Source: Mucilaginibacter lacusdianchii (lineage in GTDB: Bacteria; Bacteroidota; Bacteroidia; Sphingobacteriales; Sphingobacteriaceae). From it: DNA of 64,000 bases. Both the position numbers and the translations under genes were made by a program. A model generated the notes under the pieces. It had not been told where the DNA came from and did no database searches. It worked only from the letters and a program-made list of their open reading frames with translations. Positions within the stretch are counted from its first letter, which is position 1. Every line of letters begins with the position of its first letter. Positions 41,602 to 50,363 of this stretch are shown one piece after another. The stretch is taken from NCBI RefSeq assembly GCF_009770985.1, contig NZ_WSRW01000001.1:124001-188000 (forward strand). Direction: 5' to 3'.

Positions 41602-42366
41602 TTAATTATTCTTTCTATCTATTAACGTAGCCGTGGCTTGTGCGGTTGGCATTAGCAACAAATCGTTAATATTAACGTGCGCCGGGCGTGTTACTACAAA
41701 CCAAATGGTTTCGGCTACATCCACCGCTGTTAACGGGGTAAAGCCATTGTACACTTTCTTAGCTCTGTCCTTATCACCTTTAAAACGCACTTCCGAAAAC
41801 TCAGTTTCTACGGCACCTGGGTGTATGGCGGTTACCTTGATACCATGCTGCAGCAAATCAATACGCATGCCTTTACTCAACGCATCTACAGCGGCTTTAG
41901 TAGCACAGTATACGTTACCATTGGCATATACATCTTTACCTGCAATAGACCCCAAGTTTACAATATGACCGAAGCCGTTGTTTACCATCCAGTTAGATAC
42001 CACCTTGCTTACGTATAATAAACCTTTAATGTTTGTATCTATCATGGTGTCCCAATCATCATAGCTTCCTTTTTGTATTGGGTCTAAGCCCTGGCTTAAG
42101 CCGGCGTTGTTAATTAGCACGTCTACATTCTTCCAATCATCAGGCAGGCTTTCCAGGTGATGAATTACCTGTTCTTTAATGCGTACGTCAAACGCGGCAA
42201 CAGCAATACGCACATTAAAATCATTGTTTAACTGCTGCGCCAGTGCGTCCAAGCGATCTTGCCGGCGGCCGGTCAGTATCAAATCATAGCCGTTACGGGC
42301 AAATAAATAAGCACAGGCCTCGCCAATACCGGCAGTGGCTCCTGTTATCAAAGCAATTTTAGCCAT
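41602..42366 (-). CDS. Short-chain dehydrogenase/reductase (YdfG-like)
   Basis: The 254-residue NAD(P)-dependent oxidoreductase has the nucleotide-binding GATAGIGEA at 8-16, NNAG near 87, catalytic Ser in GSIAGKD near 138, and YxxxK as YCATK near 155. Length and the C-terminal extension (DLLLMPTAQA) resemble the YdfG/3-hydroxy-acid dehydrogenase group. Substrate unknown. The upstream gene on the same strand is porT with a 93-bp gap. Confidence 0.88.
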   Translation of the reverse strand: MAKIALITGATAGIGEACAYLFARNGYDLILTGRRQDRLDALAQQLNNDFNVRIAVAAFDVRIKEQVIHHLESLPDDWKNVDVLINNAGLSQGLDPIQKGSYDDWDTMIDTNIKGLLYVSKVVSNWMVNNGFGHIVNLGSIAGKDVYANGNVYCATKAAVDALSKGMRIDLLQHGIKVTAIHPGAVETEFSEVRFKGDKDRAKKVYNGFTPLTAVDVAETIWFVVTRPAHVNINDLLLMPTAQATATLIDRKNN

Positions 42367-42459
42367 AGATGATTAACTAATGGCAGCGAAATTATGTTTT
42401 TTATATTGGATTGAAGAATTGAGATTGCGTGATGGAGCCACAAGGCTTCATCGCATTAA

Positions 42460-43194
42460 CTATTCAAAATGTAAGCTAAATATCAAGCTATGCAAAAACA
42501 ACTTATCAATAGGTGATGAGAAGGGATGATTTTCGGGAACCAGCACATTGCCAAATGAGTTAGCTAGCTTTATTTCGGGCGAGAGTTTAAAGAACTCGAA
42601 GTATATATCACAACCTATACCCGCTTCGTATGATGCAAAACCGCGAACGTTTTTAACTCTTTTTTGCATAAGCGCTTCGTTGGCATCACTTTGCCCTTTA
42701 GAGCCGATAGCGGTTGAATACTTTATACCTCCTATTAGGTATGCCCTGAAATCGCGAATACGGTCTGACTTGAGTTTAAGCAGCAACGGCATATCTACCT
42801 GTGTGCTGGATATTACTTTACTGATATTTTCTTTCGGATCTTCAAAAGCATAATCCAACTGGCGGTCGGCAAATACCAGTGATGGGGTAACGCGTGCTTC
42901 CAGATGTTCAGTAAGCCGGTAGCGGGTAATAAACCCTACCGAAAAGCCAGGTACGCTTTTGGAACTGATACCGGTTAAAGGGGTGGTTACATTCCTGTTG
43001 GTTTCCGGGTCAACAAAGGGCGTACGCCAATCAGGCTTTTTGATAATTTTATAATCCTGCTTGATGTACTGAAAGCTGAAGCCAAAGCTCAGGTCATTCT
43101 GGTCGGCACCGCCACCCCAGGCCTGCACCTGCGCATATCCTGCCTTTCCCATCCACACACACAAGGCCAACACCAACAGTACTTTTTTAACCAT
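42460..43194 (-). CDS. porT: PorT family outer membrane protein, type IX secretion component
   Basis: The 244-residue product has a signal peptide (ends YAQ, residue 22) and a beta-barrel pattern with GFSVGFITRYRLTEHLEARVTPSLVFADR (a typical PorT strand pair) and RVKNVRGFASYEAGIGCDIYFEFFKLSPEIKLANS. In Porphyromonas and Flavobacterium PorT/SprT is required for type IX secretion. It sits 3 bp downstream of menG, an arrangement common in Bacteroidota. A sorting-domain protein at 60871-61371 shows that the pathway has at least one substrate here. Confidence 0.85.
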   Translation of the reverse strand: MVKKVLLVLALCVWMGKAGYAQVQAWGGGADQNDLSFGFSFQYIKQDYKIIKKPDWRTPFVDPETNRNVTTPLTGISSKSVPGFSVGFITRYRLTEHLEARVTPSLVFADRQLDYAFEDPKENISKVISSTQVDMPLLLKLKSDRIRDFRAYLIGGIKYSTAIGSKGQSDANEALMQKRVKNVRGFASYEAGIGCDIYFEFFKLSPEIKLANSFGNVLVPENHPFSSPIDKLFLHSLIFSLHFE

Positions 43195-43197
43195 AGC

Positions 43198-43929
43198 TTA
43201 TTTTATACCCGTATAAATTGAGCAGATACCAAATGCCAATGGGCGGCTTTTGGTTTGCTTAAATCCTACCTTATCCATCAAGCCGGTAAAATCTTTTCCG
43301 TCCGGAAAAGCCGCTACCGACTCGGGCAGGTATGAGTAGGCTCGTGCATCTTTTGAAAATAACTTGCCGATACCTGGTGTAATGTTTTTAAAATAAAAGT
43401 TATACAACTGCTTCACCGGAAAAACTTTGGGCTTAGAAAACTCCAGCACTACCGCTTTGCCACCGGGTTTAAGTACCCGCAGCATGTCGGCCAAACCTTT
43501 TTCCAGATTCTCGAAATTGCGTACCCCGTAAGCTACCGTTATCGCGTCGAATTCATCACTATCAAACGGAAGCTTTTCCGAGTCTCCCAGTTTTACTTCA
43601 AATTGGGGCGAAAGGTTACGTTTATTGATTTTTTGCTTGGCGATGTCGAGCATGCCCTGAGAAATATCGACACCGATAATCTTTTCGGGTTTTAAGATAG
43701 ACAACGCCTCGAAAGCAAAGTCGCCGGTACCGGTGGCCACATCCAGTATGCGCTTGGGCTGCGCTTCCTTTAATTCATTAATGGCAATTTTACGCCAGAT
43801 GATATCAATTCCCAACGACATAAAATGGTTCAAAAAATCGTACGTTTTAGATATGTTGTTGAACATATCGGCCACCTGTTCCTTTTTGGTTGCCTGCTGA
43901 TTTTGATACGGCGTTACAGTTTTACTCAT
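43198..43929 (-). CDS. ubiE: Demethylmenaquinone methyltransferase
   Basis: UbiE/MenG methylates demethylmenaquinone to menaquinone (and, where present, a ubiquinone precursor). The 243-residue SAM enzyme shows IxxTYDFLNHFMSLGID, the motif I VATGTGDFA near 68, and the post motifs DAITVAYGVRNFENLEKGL and GGKAVVLEFSKP. In a menaquinone organism, as expected in this phylum, menaquinone is the product. The start at 43929 is preferred over 44010: a perfect -7 element at 43936-43943 ends 6 bp upstream, and the family begins close to this Met. porT follows after 3 bp. Confidence 0.95.
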   Translation of the reverse strand: MSKTVTPYQNQQATKKEQVADMFNNISKTYDFLNHFMSLGIDIIWRKIAINELKEAQPKRILDVATGTGDFAFEALSILKPEKIIGVDISQGMLDIAKQKINKRNLSPQFEVKLGDSEKLPFDSDEFDAITVAYGVRNFENLEKGLADMLRVLKPGGKAVVLEFSKPKVFPVKQLYNFYFKNITPGIGKLFSKDARAYSYLPESVAAFPDGKDFTGLMDKVGFKQTKSRPLAFGICSIYTGIK

Positions 43930-43935
43930 CGGCCT

Positions 43936-43943
43936 CAAAGATA
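43936..43943 (-). promoter_or_regulatory. Promoter -7 element of ubiE-porT, near-leaderless
   Basis: On minus it reads TATCTTTG, a perfect TAnnTTTG, ending 6 bp before the ubiE ATG at 43929. Confidence 0.5.
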
Positions 43944-44095
43944 GTGAATTTGCGGGGATAAGTTTTGGATGTGTTTGGCTGGAAATGATAAGGATCAGGT
44001 TCTGAAACACCTGTCTATCCTGAAATCAAGAGCCATCATTCAAAGCTTTGCTCACTAATTTTTATATTTAACCAGAATATTACACCCCCACTAAC

Positions 44096-45967
44096 ATGAC
44101 CATACTCAGAAAGCTGCTTTTGGCAACCCTGTTGTTTTGCACGCTCCATAGTTTTGCGCAAACTATACTGCCTGTTCCGGTAAATTTGCAGCGCACTTAT
44201 ACAAAAGGCACCCGAACTATTAACGGCGCCCCCGGCAAAAACTACTGGCAAAATTGGGCCGATTATAATATTAAAGTGAATTTTGATCCGCAAACTCGTG
44301 TCATTAAAGGCACGGTGGATATTGATTACACCAACAACAGCCTTGATACGCTAATCAATATTTACTTTAAATTGTACCCTAATTTATACGCTAAAAACAC
44401 CATACGCAACTCGGTTGTACGGCCAGAAGACATGACTGATGGTGTACAAATCCAAAGCCTGATTATGAATGAGCAAAAGCAGGAAGCAAGCCAATGGCGT
44501 ATCAACGGCACCAACATGACGGTTAACATACCGGCCATTTTACCATCGCAAAAAGCACATTTTACCATCAGTTACTCGTATGTACTTAACAAAGGCTCGC
44601 ACATCCGCACGGGACAGGTAGATAGCGGTGCATTTTTCATAGCCTACTTTTTTCCGCGCATTGCGGTTTATGACGATATTGATGGCTGGAACAAATATCC
44701 TTACCGAGGGTCGGAAGAATTTTACAACGATTTTTGTCATTTTAATGCCGAGGTTACCGTACCCGGTAACTACCAGGTTTGGGCAACAGGCAACCTCAAA
44801 AACACAGCAGAAGTTTATACACCCCGCATAGCAGAACGCGTAGCCGCAGCAGGCCGAAACGATGCCATAACAGACGTAATTACAACCGACGATTTTAAAG
44901 CCGGTAATATCACAACGCCTGGAAAAACGCATACCTGGAAGTTTGAAGCAGACAGCGTGACTGATTTTGCGTTTGCCACCAGCAACCATTATGTATGGAA
45001 GGCCAGCAGTTTGGTGGTTGATTCTAAAACCGGCCGTCGTACCCGAGTTGACGCTGTTTATAATACTGCGCATAAAGATTACCTGCCAGTTGTTGAACAT
45101 GCCCGTAAAACGGTAGAGGTAATGAGCTATCAGTTTCCCAAATGGCCTTATCCCTATCCGCACGAAACCGTATTTGATGGATTAGACCAAATGGAATACC
45201 CTATGATGGTGAACGATAATCCAACGCCAACAGTTACTGACGAGATTACGCTAACTGACCACGAGATATTCCATACCATGTTTCCGTTTTATATGGGCAT
45301 TAACGAAACCAAATATGCCTGGATGGACGAAGGCTGGGCCACTATTGGCGAATGGATTGTGAGTACAGCCATCGACCCTAAAATTGATGACAACTACGGC
45401 ATGGATGCCTACAACCATAGCGCCGGCACCGAAGAAGATATGCCGATTATGAGCCTGACACCATCTCTTATTGGTGTATCTACTTTTACCGACAGTTATC
45501 CAAAACCGGCCATGGGTTACTTGTATGTAAAAGATATGCTGGGCGATGAATTGTTTACCAAAGCGCTGCACCATTATATAAACCAATGGCATGGCAAACA
45601 CCCCATGCCTTATGATTTTTTTAACTGCATAAATACCGGTTCAGGCATCAACCTTAACTGGTTTTGGAAAGCCTGGTTTTTTGACAGTGGTGTGCCCGAT
45701 TTAGGTATTACCCAAGTAGCTAAACAGCAAAACAATTACACGGTAACCATCACCCGCATAGGCGGCAAGCCAGTACCTGTACACTTAAGGGTTAATTATG
45801 CCGATGGTAGTAATGAGCTTTTACACCAAAGCATAGCGGCGTGGCAAAACGGCCAAAAAACATGCATTCTTAAATTTACTTCGGCCAAACCCGTAACCAA
45901 ACTGGTGTTGGGCACTACTTATGATGCCGATGCGAATAAGAAAGACAATGTGTATGTCATGAAATGA
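44096..45967 (+). CDS. M1 family aminopeptidase
   Basis: The 623-residue secreted zinc metallopeptidase has a signal peptide (ends FAQ, residue 22), an N-terminal beta-rich domain, and the gluzincin site HEIFH at 389-393 with the third ligand E412 in WMDEGWATIGEW. The exopeptidase GAMEN motif is changed to LDQMEYPMMVND near 365-375, as in many M1 proteins of this phylum. It lacks the large C-terminal helical domain of classic PepN, consistent with the 623-residue length. It stands alone; a weak -7-like TATATTTA is at 44063-44070. Confidence 0.92.
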   Translation: MTILRKLLLATLLFCTLHSFAQTILPVPVNLQRTYTKGTRTINGAPGKNYWQNWADYNIKVNFDPQTRVIKGTVDIDYTNNSLDTLINIYFKLYPNLYAKNTIRNSVVRPEDMTDGVQIQSLIMNEQKQEASQWRINGTNMTVNIPAILPSQKAHFTISYSYVLNKGSHIRTGQVDSGAFFIAYFFPRIAVYDDIDGWNKYPYRGSEEFYNDFCHFNAEVTVPGNYQVWATGNLKNTAEVYTPRIAERVAAAGRNDAITDVITTDDFKAGNITTPGKTHTWKFEADSVTDFAFATSNHYVWKASSLVVDSKTGRRTRVDAVYNTAHKDYLPVVEHARKTVEVMSYQFPKWPYPYPHETVFDGLDQMEYPMMVNDNPTPTVTDEITLTDHEIFHTMFPFYMGINETKYAWMDEGWATIGEWIVSTAIDPKIDDNYGMDAYNHSAGTEEDMPIMSLTPSLIGVSTFTDSYPKPAMGYLYVKDMLGDELFTKALHHYINQWHGKHPMPYDFFNCINTGSGINLNWFWKAWFFDSGVPDLGITQVAKQQNNYTVTITRIGGKPVPVHLRVNYADGSNELLHQSIAAWQNGQKTCILKFTSAKPVTKLVLGTTYDADANKKDNVYVMK

Positions 45968-46208
45968 TGAATGAAGGTATGAAGTCCAAGGCCTGTGCTT
46001 TTGAGTCAAACAGAAAGTATTTACGACTACAGGCTCAGCCTTTGATGTATTCTATCCTTATCTACCGTCTAATATAGGTCTCCCCTTGCCTCTTGTTTCT
46101 TGGCTCCTGACTCTATTTTTAACCACGTTAAAATATCACCCCTACTTTTCCACAATACAAACAAATAGGGCTGGCTACGGGTTACATCAACCTAATCAAA
46201 ACAAAATT
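45968..46208. other. Intergenic region before the DUF3072 gene
   Basis: About 240 bp with no supported gene. An open frame runs in from 46086, but the first plausible protein start is at 46209. Confidence 0.5.
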
Positions 46209-46493
46209 ATGTCAAACGTAAATATCCCAGAGCAAGACGGCGACCTGTTTGAAGATGGTGGCGATAACAATACGACTAACGACGATACATCGAAAGGATC
46301 TAACACTGTAAAAGACCCTGATGAGTGGACCACCGGCGATGAACCCATGACCGGCGCCCAACAGTCATATCTAAAAACTTTATCAGACGAAGCAGGCGAG
46401 CCTTTTGATGAAACCTTAAGCAAAGCCGACGCCTCTAAACGCATCGACGAACTGCAGCACAAAACAGGTCGCGGTTTAGATAACAAAGAATAA
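46209..46493 (+). CDS. DUF3072 domain protein
   Basis: The 94-residue protein begins MSNVNIPEQDG at 46209; an in-frame extension upstream to 46086 has non-family sequence. Residues 15-50 are acidic and disordered-looking. The C-terminal 45 residues contain PMTGAQQSYLKTLSDEAGEP and KADASKRIDELQHKTG, the DUF3072 pattern. No function is established. It is followed immediately by a strong terminator. Confidence 0.82.
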   Translation: MSNVNIPEQDGDLFEDGGDNNTTNDDTSKGSNTVKDPDEWTTGDEPMTGAQQSYLKTLSDEAGEPFDETLSKADASKRIDELQHKTGRGLDNKE

Positions 46494-46499
46494 CTGAGC

Positions 46500-46532
46500 G
46501 CAACCGCCGTTTACCCTCGGCGGTTGCTTTTT
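46500..46532 (+). terminator. Intrinsic terminator after the DUF3072 gene
   Basis: A perfect 10-bp stem (46500-46509 GCAACCGCCG with 46518-46527 CGGCGGTTGC) around 8 nt, followed by T5. It lies 7 bp past the stop. Confidence 0.92.
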
Positions 46533-46548
46533 ACCTCCTTTATCATAA

Positions 46549-47535
46549 ATGAAACTACCTGATCATCAGATTAAGAAGATAGCCATTTTCCGGGCTCTGC
46601 AATTGGGCGATATGCTGTGTATCATCCCCGCCATGCGGGCTTTGCGTTACGCCTATCCCAGTGCTCATATTACTTTATTAGGCCTGCCCTGGGGCAAAAG
46701 TTTTACCGAGCGCTTTAGCAGCTATTTTGACGAGTTTATTCACTTTCCAGGATTTCCCGGCTTGCCGGAGCAACCTTTTAACAGTAGAGAAACGGTTGAA
46801 TTCTTAGCTGGCATACAAGGCAAGTTCGATTTGCTGTTGCAAATGCAGGGCAATGGCACCGTCATTAACCCGATGATGGAATTATTTGGCGCCAGCTACA
46901 CTGGCGGTTTTTATACCAGAGGTGATTTTGCCGCCAATTTGGAGTATTTTGTGGAATACCCCGATTATGGCCCCGAGCCGGAGCGACATGTTTTGCTGAT
47001 GAAGCATTTGGGCATTCCGGATCATGGCAACGAACTGGAATTTCCAATTACGGAAAAAGATCAGGCCGATTACGATAAACTACAATTACCGATTGAACCG
47101 GGCCGCTATGTTTGTGTGCACCCTGGCTCGCGCGGTTCATGGCGGCAGTGGCCTACCGAGCACTTTGCGGCTGTAGCCGATTACTGTGCCGAACAAGGAT
47201 ATAAAGTAGTAATTACCGGTACTAAAGAAGAAGCGTCTATTATAAACGAAGTAATTGGGCACATGAAACATCCGGCTATAGATACCGCAGGTATTACCAC
47301 CTTAGGTGCGGTTGGCATGTTGATAAAGAATGCACGGGCGTTGATATCCAACTGTACCGGTGTATCGCACATTGCGTCGGCGTTTCAAACACCAAGTATT
47401 GTGATTAGCATGGATGGCGAGCCCGAGCGTTGGGGACCCATTAATCAGCAACGTCATTACACCATCAACTGGCTACAGGAGCCGGGATTTGATTACGTGA
47501 TGCAAAAAACCGCAGAGCTATTTCAGAATACTTAA
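46549..47535 (+). CDS. Glycosyltransferase family 9 protein (heptosyltransferase-like)
   Basis: The 328-residue enzyme has the GT9 N-terminal motif LQLGDMLCIIPAMRALRYAYPSAHITLL and the C-terminal nucleotide-binding region CVHPGSRGSWRQWPTEHFAAV (about 185) and SNCTGVSHIASAF (about 265), as in lipopolysaccharide heptosyltransferases. Its sugar donor and acceptor are not known. The gene starts 21 bp after the preceding terminator and is convergent with the BLUF gene (10-bp gap). Confidence 0.9.
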   Translation: MKLPDHQIKKIAIFRALQLGDMLCIIPAMRALRYAYPSAHITLLGLPWGKSFTERFSSYFDEFIHFPGFPGLPEQPFNSRETVEFLAGIQGKFDLLLQMQGNGTVINPMMELFGASYTGGFYTRGDFAANLEYFVEYPDYGPEPERHVLLMKHLGIPDHGNELEFPITEKDQADYDKLQLPIEPGRYVCVHPGSRGSWRQWPTEHFAAVADYCAEQGYKVVITGTKEEASIINEVIGHMKHPAIDTAGITTLGAVGMLIKNARALISNCTGVSHIASAFQTPSIVISMDGEPERWGPINQQRHYTINWLQEPGFDYVMQKTAELFQNT

Positions 47536-47545
47536 TTGAACCGGC

Positions 47546-47959
47546 TTACATCCGGTTGGTATCTGCAAAAACCTGCAACATGCTAATAACGGCATTGGCA
47601 TCGGCTTCTTGCAAAAAAGACTTACCAGCCGGATTGATATAACCATTAAATTCGGCTAATTCATCAGCATTAGCTGCTTTAAAACCCATTGCCCATTCAG
47701 GAAAGTTTCTTTGCTCTAATTCGCCAGAGGCCATTTTAATGAGGTTGTAGTGGCGCGGATCAGATTGAATTACCTGATAACTTTGCTTAAGTGCTTCGGT
47801 TTCACCCTCCAATACTTGTATAAAAGCACCTTCGCCGTAAAGCAACATGCCAGTTAAATTATTTTTGGTATTGTTGTTCCGGCTAACAGTCAGTATATCC
47901 AGTAAATCATCTTGCGTAATGTTTCTGCTGGCTGTACTGATATAAATCAGATATTCCAT
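47546..47959 (-). CDS. BLUF-domain blue-light sensor protein
   Basis: The 137-residue protein is a single-domain BLUF flavin photoreceptor. All key positions align by spacing with AppA: Tyr6 (AppA Tyr21), Asn30 (Asn45), Gln48 (Gln63) in FIQVLEG, Trp89 (Trp104) and Met91 (Met106) in EWAMGF. The residual C-terminal 45 residues form the capping helices, with no output domain attached, so it must signal through a partner. A single-domain receiver gene lies 60 bp upstream on the same strand, a candidate partner. A perfect -7 element is at 47976-47983. Confidence 0.93.
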   Translation of the reverse strand: MEYLIYISTASRNITQDDLLDILTVSRNNNTKNNLTGMLLYGEGAFIQVLEGETEALKQSYQVIQSDPRHYNLIKMASGELEQRNFPEWAMGFKAANADELAEFNGYINPAGKSFLQEADANAVISMLQVFADTNRM

Positions 47960-47975
47960 AGGTAGGTAGTTTACG

Positions 47976-47983
47976 CAAATATA
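47976..47983 (-). promoter_or_regulatory. Promoter -7 element of the BLUF gene
   Basis: On minus it reads TATATTTG, a perfect TAnnTTTG, 16 bp before the ATG, suggesting that the BLUF gene can be transcribed apart from the receiver gene. Confidence 0.45.
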
Positions 47984-48019
47984 GGATACATTGGCAAACC
48001 ATAACTACCTTCAGGTAAT

Positions 48020-48391
48020 TTAGGCAGCCAGCGACAGTTTGTCTTCTACCATGCGCAGCAGTTGGTTCATGTCAAAAGGTTTGCGTAACACGCCATCGGG
48101 TGCCCCCTGTTGATGAACTACGTCGCCAATATCAGACCTGCCTGAGCACATTACTACAGGGATTTTTTTAAAGGTTTGCGTTTCTTTGATTTGCCGGCAC
48201 AGGTCGCGGCCGTCACCGTCTGGCAGTGAAACGTCCAGTATAATTAAACTAGGATGTGCCGCCTCAATTTTATTTAATAAACCTTCGGCTTTATTAGATA
48301 CTTCCACGTTATATCCTTCATTATCCAGCACGTATGATATCAGGTCGAGGATAAATTTATTGTCGTCTACTACAAGTATTTTACTTTTCAT
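48020..48391 (-). CDS. Single-domain response regulator
   Basis: The 123-residue product is a receiver domain only, with phosphoacceptor Asp53 in LIILDVSLP, acidic pair Asp9-Asp10 in ILVVDDN, Ser in VMCSGRS, and Lys in LRKPFD. It has no output domain, so it works like CheY or Spo0F. The start at 48391 (MKSKILVVDD) is preferred over 48415, which would add eight residues before the conserved core. It lies upstream of the BLUF gene in the same orientation, and no histidine kinase is in the window. Confidence 0.9.
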   Translation of the reverse strand: MKSKILVVDDNKFILDLISYVLDNEGYNVEVSNKAEGLLNKIEAAHPSLIILDVSLPDGDGRDLCRQIKETQTFKKIPVVMCSGRSDIGDVVHQQGAPDGVLRKPFDMNQLLRMVEDKLSLAA

Positions 48392-48611
48392 GGCTAATGT
48401 ATCTGTAAGCCACATTTACAAAGTTGGTGCCACGAGTTAACCATGAATTAATTTTTATAAATTTTTCAACTATTAGATTTTACAGAGTTCACTTACAGAT
48501 AATTTATCATAAGTATAAGTTTACTTAAACCCAGCTAATATCATTTACGCTGAAAAGTTGTACATGATGCAGACACACTGATTGCTTTATCATACAAAAG
48601 TTCCTATTTGC

Positions 48612-48619
48612 TATCTTTA
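48612..48619 (+). promoter_or_regulatory. Near-consensus -7 element of the Crp-like gene
   Basis: TATCTTTA differs from TAnnTTTG only at the last base and ends 5 bp before the ATG, again a leaderless spacing. Confidence 0.4.
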
Positions 48620-48624
48620 GCGCG

Positions 48625-49203
48625 ATGGAATTGCAGTTCGACCTAATCTTAAATAATATCGGTAAGCATATTAATCTTAGCGATGATGAAAAGCAGTTAT
48701 TTACTTCATTGTTGGTTCCGAAACAAATAAAGCGAAAAAAGCATCTAATTGCCGAAGGCGACGTTTGTAAACATTCTGCTTTTGTAACATCGGGCTGCCT
48801 GCGTGGGTATACACTGGATGTAAATGGCTTTGAACACGTGCTGAGCTTTGCTCCGCAAGGCTGGTGGATGGCTGATATTTACAGCCTGATTACCCAACTG
48901 CCAGGCATTTTAAACATTGAGGCTTTAGAAGACACCGAAATGCTGATGCTGTCTAAAGCCAGTCAGGAAAAACTTTACACGCAGGTTCCCAAGTTTGAGC
49001 GCTTTTTTCGCATCCTTACTGAGAATGCTTTAGTAGCCTCGCAACAACGCCTGATTGATAACTTAAGTTTAACCGCAGCCGAACGCTACGCCCGCTTCTG
49101 TAAACGCTACCCTACTCTAATTTACCATTTGCCTCAAAAACAAATTGCCGCCTACATTGGCGTAACGCCCGAGTTTTTTAGTAAAATGCGGAAGGCGATG
49201 TAA
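48625..49203 (+). CDS. Crp/Fnr family transcriptional regulator
   Basis: The 192-residue protein has an N-terminal cyclic-nucleotide-binding-like domain (about 20-120; KRKKHLIAEGDVCKHSAFVTSGCLRGY) and a short C-terminal helix-turn-helix (HLPQKQIAAYIGVTPEFFSKMRKAM). It has no Fnr-type Cys cluster. Such Bacteroidota regulators rarely have a known ligand. It lies in a small regulatory neighbourhood with BLUF, receiver and LuxR genes but is divergent from the receiver gene and convergent with the LuxR gene. Predicted to act in the cytoplasm on DNA; targets unknown. Confidence 0.9.
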   Translation: MELQFDLILNNIGKHINLSDDEKQLFTSLLVPKQIKRKKHLIAEGDVCKHSAFVTSGCLRGYTLDVNGFEHVLSFAPQGWWMADIYSLITQLPGILNIEALEDTEMLMLSKASQEKLYTQVPKFERFFRILTENALVASQQRLIDNLSLTAAERYARFCKRYPTLIYHLPQKQIAAYIGVTPEFFSKMRKAM

Positions 49204-49219
49204 ATTAATTAGTTGCGAT

Positions 49220-49981
49220 TTAGATTATTTTACTATCGATAGCATAGTGCAGGGCCTCGGCCATATTGTTCACATCAAATTTATCAAAAATCCGCCTTCT
49301 GTAATATTTAACGGTATCCGGAACAACAAAGATCTTTTCAGCTATCTCGTTTATGGAAAATCCACGAGCATGAAAACGCAGTATTTCCAGTTCTCTGCTG
49401 CTAAGTTGCGGTTTAAGTGATTTGTGCCAAACACTCGTTACTGTATCCAGTTCCCATCTATCCTCGCTACCATGCTTATAAATATGAACATTACCCGCAT
49501 TTTTTCGATGGGATAAGGACACTACACACATGGCCTTTTGCATCTTGTGGTTTGCGTTGAGAGATAGCGGTGTCAGTTTATGATTAATTAATAATTGCCT
49601 GCCGTCTTTGCTATTCAAATGAAAATCATAAGTAATACTATACAGCATCCGGTCAGCAGGCGGCAGCTTGTCGTAAAAATCAAATCCTGCGTTATTGATA
49701 GTGGTAAGTAGCTGCAGGTCAGTTTCGGGGACGTTTTTAAAATAGAAATCGTACCCCATTAACAATACTTCCTCAACACTATAACCGCACAAGAACAAAG
49801 GATTTTCGGACACATATTCAAACCCCATCCTTTCATAATCAATGATGTATACACTTTCATAGGTAAGCCTGGAAAAGGATCGGACCACATCAAGATAACT
49901 GGCTTGTTGAATGCGTTGATCATTCAAGGTAGGTTCCAGCTTATTTTTTGTGAGGAGGCTTGAAAAGTTTTTACTATCCAT
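49220..49981 (-). CDS. LuxR family transcriptional regulator with PAS-like sensor region
   Basis: The 253-residue protein has a C-terminal LuxR helix-turn-helix (residues about 190-250: LSSRELEILRFHARGFSINEIAEKIFV...TVKYYRRRIFDKFDVNN). Its N-terminal half (about 50-170) looks PAS-like (SVYIIDYERMGFEYVSENPLFLCGYSVEEVLLMGY). The start at 49981 is chosen over 50068 because a perfect -7 element (50005-50012) lies between them. It ends 17 bp past the convergent Crp-like gene's stop. Its signal is not known. Confidence 0.85.
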   Translation of the reverse strand: MDSKNFSSLLTKNKLEPTLNDQRIQQASYLDVVRSFSRLTYESVYIIDYERMGFEYVSENPLFLCGYSVEEVLLMGYDFYFKNVPETDLQLLTTINNAGFDFYDKLPPADRMLYSITYDFHLNSKDGRQLLINHKLTPLSLNANHKMQKAMCVVSLSHRKNAGNVHIYKHGSEDRWELDTVTSVWHKSLKPQLSSRELEILRFHARGFSINEIAEKIFVVPDTVKYYRRRIFDKFDVNNMAEALHYAIDSKII

Positions 49982-50004
49982 AGGCTTTGTGCACTGCCAA
50001 TTTA

Positions 50005-50012
50005 CAAATCTA
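50005..50012 (-). promoter_or_regulatory. Promoter -7 element of the LuxR-type gene
   Basis: On minus it reads TAGATTTG, a perfect TAnnTTTG, ending 23 bp before the ATG at 49981, giving a leader of about 16-18 nt. Confidence 0.5.
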
Positions 50013-50081
50013 CACTCAAGTGTAGCAACCAAAATTGATTTAATGCTGAGCTTTGGTTCAAGTATCAACGCTGATTTAATT

Positions 50082-50363
50082 ATACAAATGCAAGAGCCAG
50101 TTCTTCAATACCCTGCAACGGATACAGTAATTCAGTGCGGAACATGTAGCAATATATTAACCGGTAACTTCTACAATTATAGCAGCTGTGCTTTTAGGGT
50201 TAGTAGCCGATTCCTTTTTAAATACCTAATTACCATTCCCATGAAAAAAAATGGAATTAAAAATGTGTTTTTAGCCGGATAAAACTTCAAAAAACACACA
50301 GCAAAGGGTTTAAACCCTACTCGTCACAACGTCAATTAATTTCGCAGTAAAACCTATCGCTAT
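50082..50363. other. Intergenic region upstream of the small membrane gene
   Basis: About 280 bp without a supported gene. A frame open on plus from 49950 to 50282 has no family-like sequence and begins inside the LuxR gene, so I do not count it. Confidence 0.5.

Noticed and set aside
44540..45163. A 207-residue frame antisense to the M1 aminopeptidase gene
   Set aside because: It lies within a clear metallopeptidase gene on the other strand, has no family-like pattern and no promoter; it reflects codon bias.
49950..50282. A 110-residue frame between the LuxR gene and the small membrane gene
   Set aside because: It begins inside the LuxR gene on the other strand and shows no domain-like sequence.
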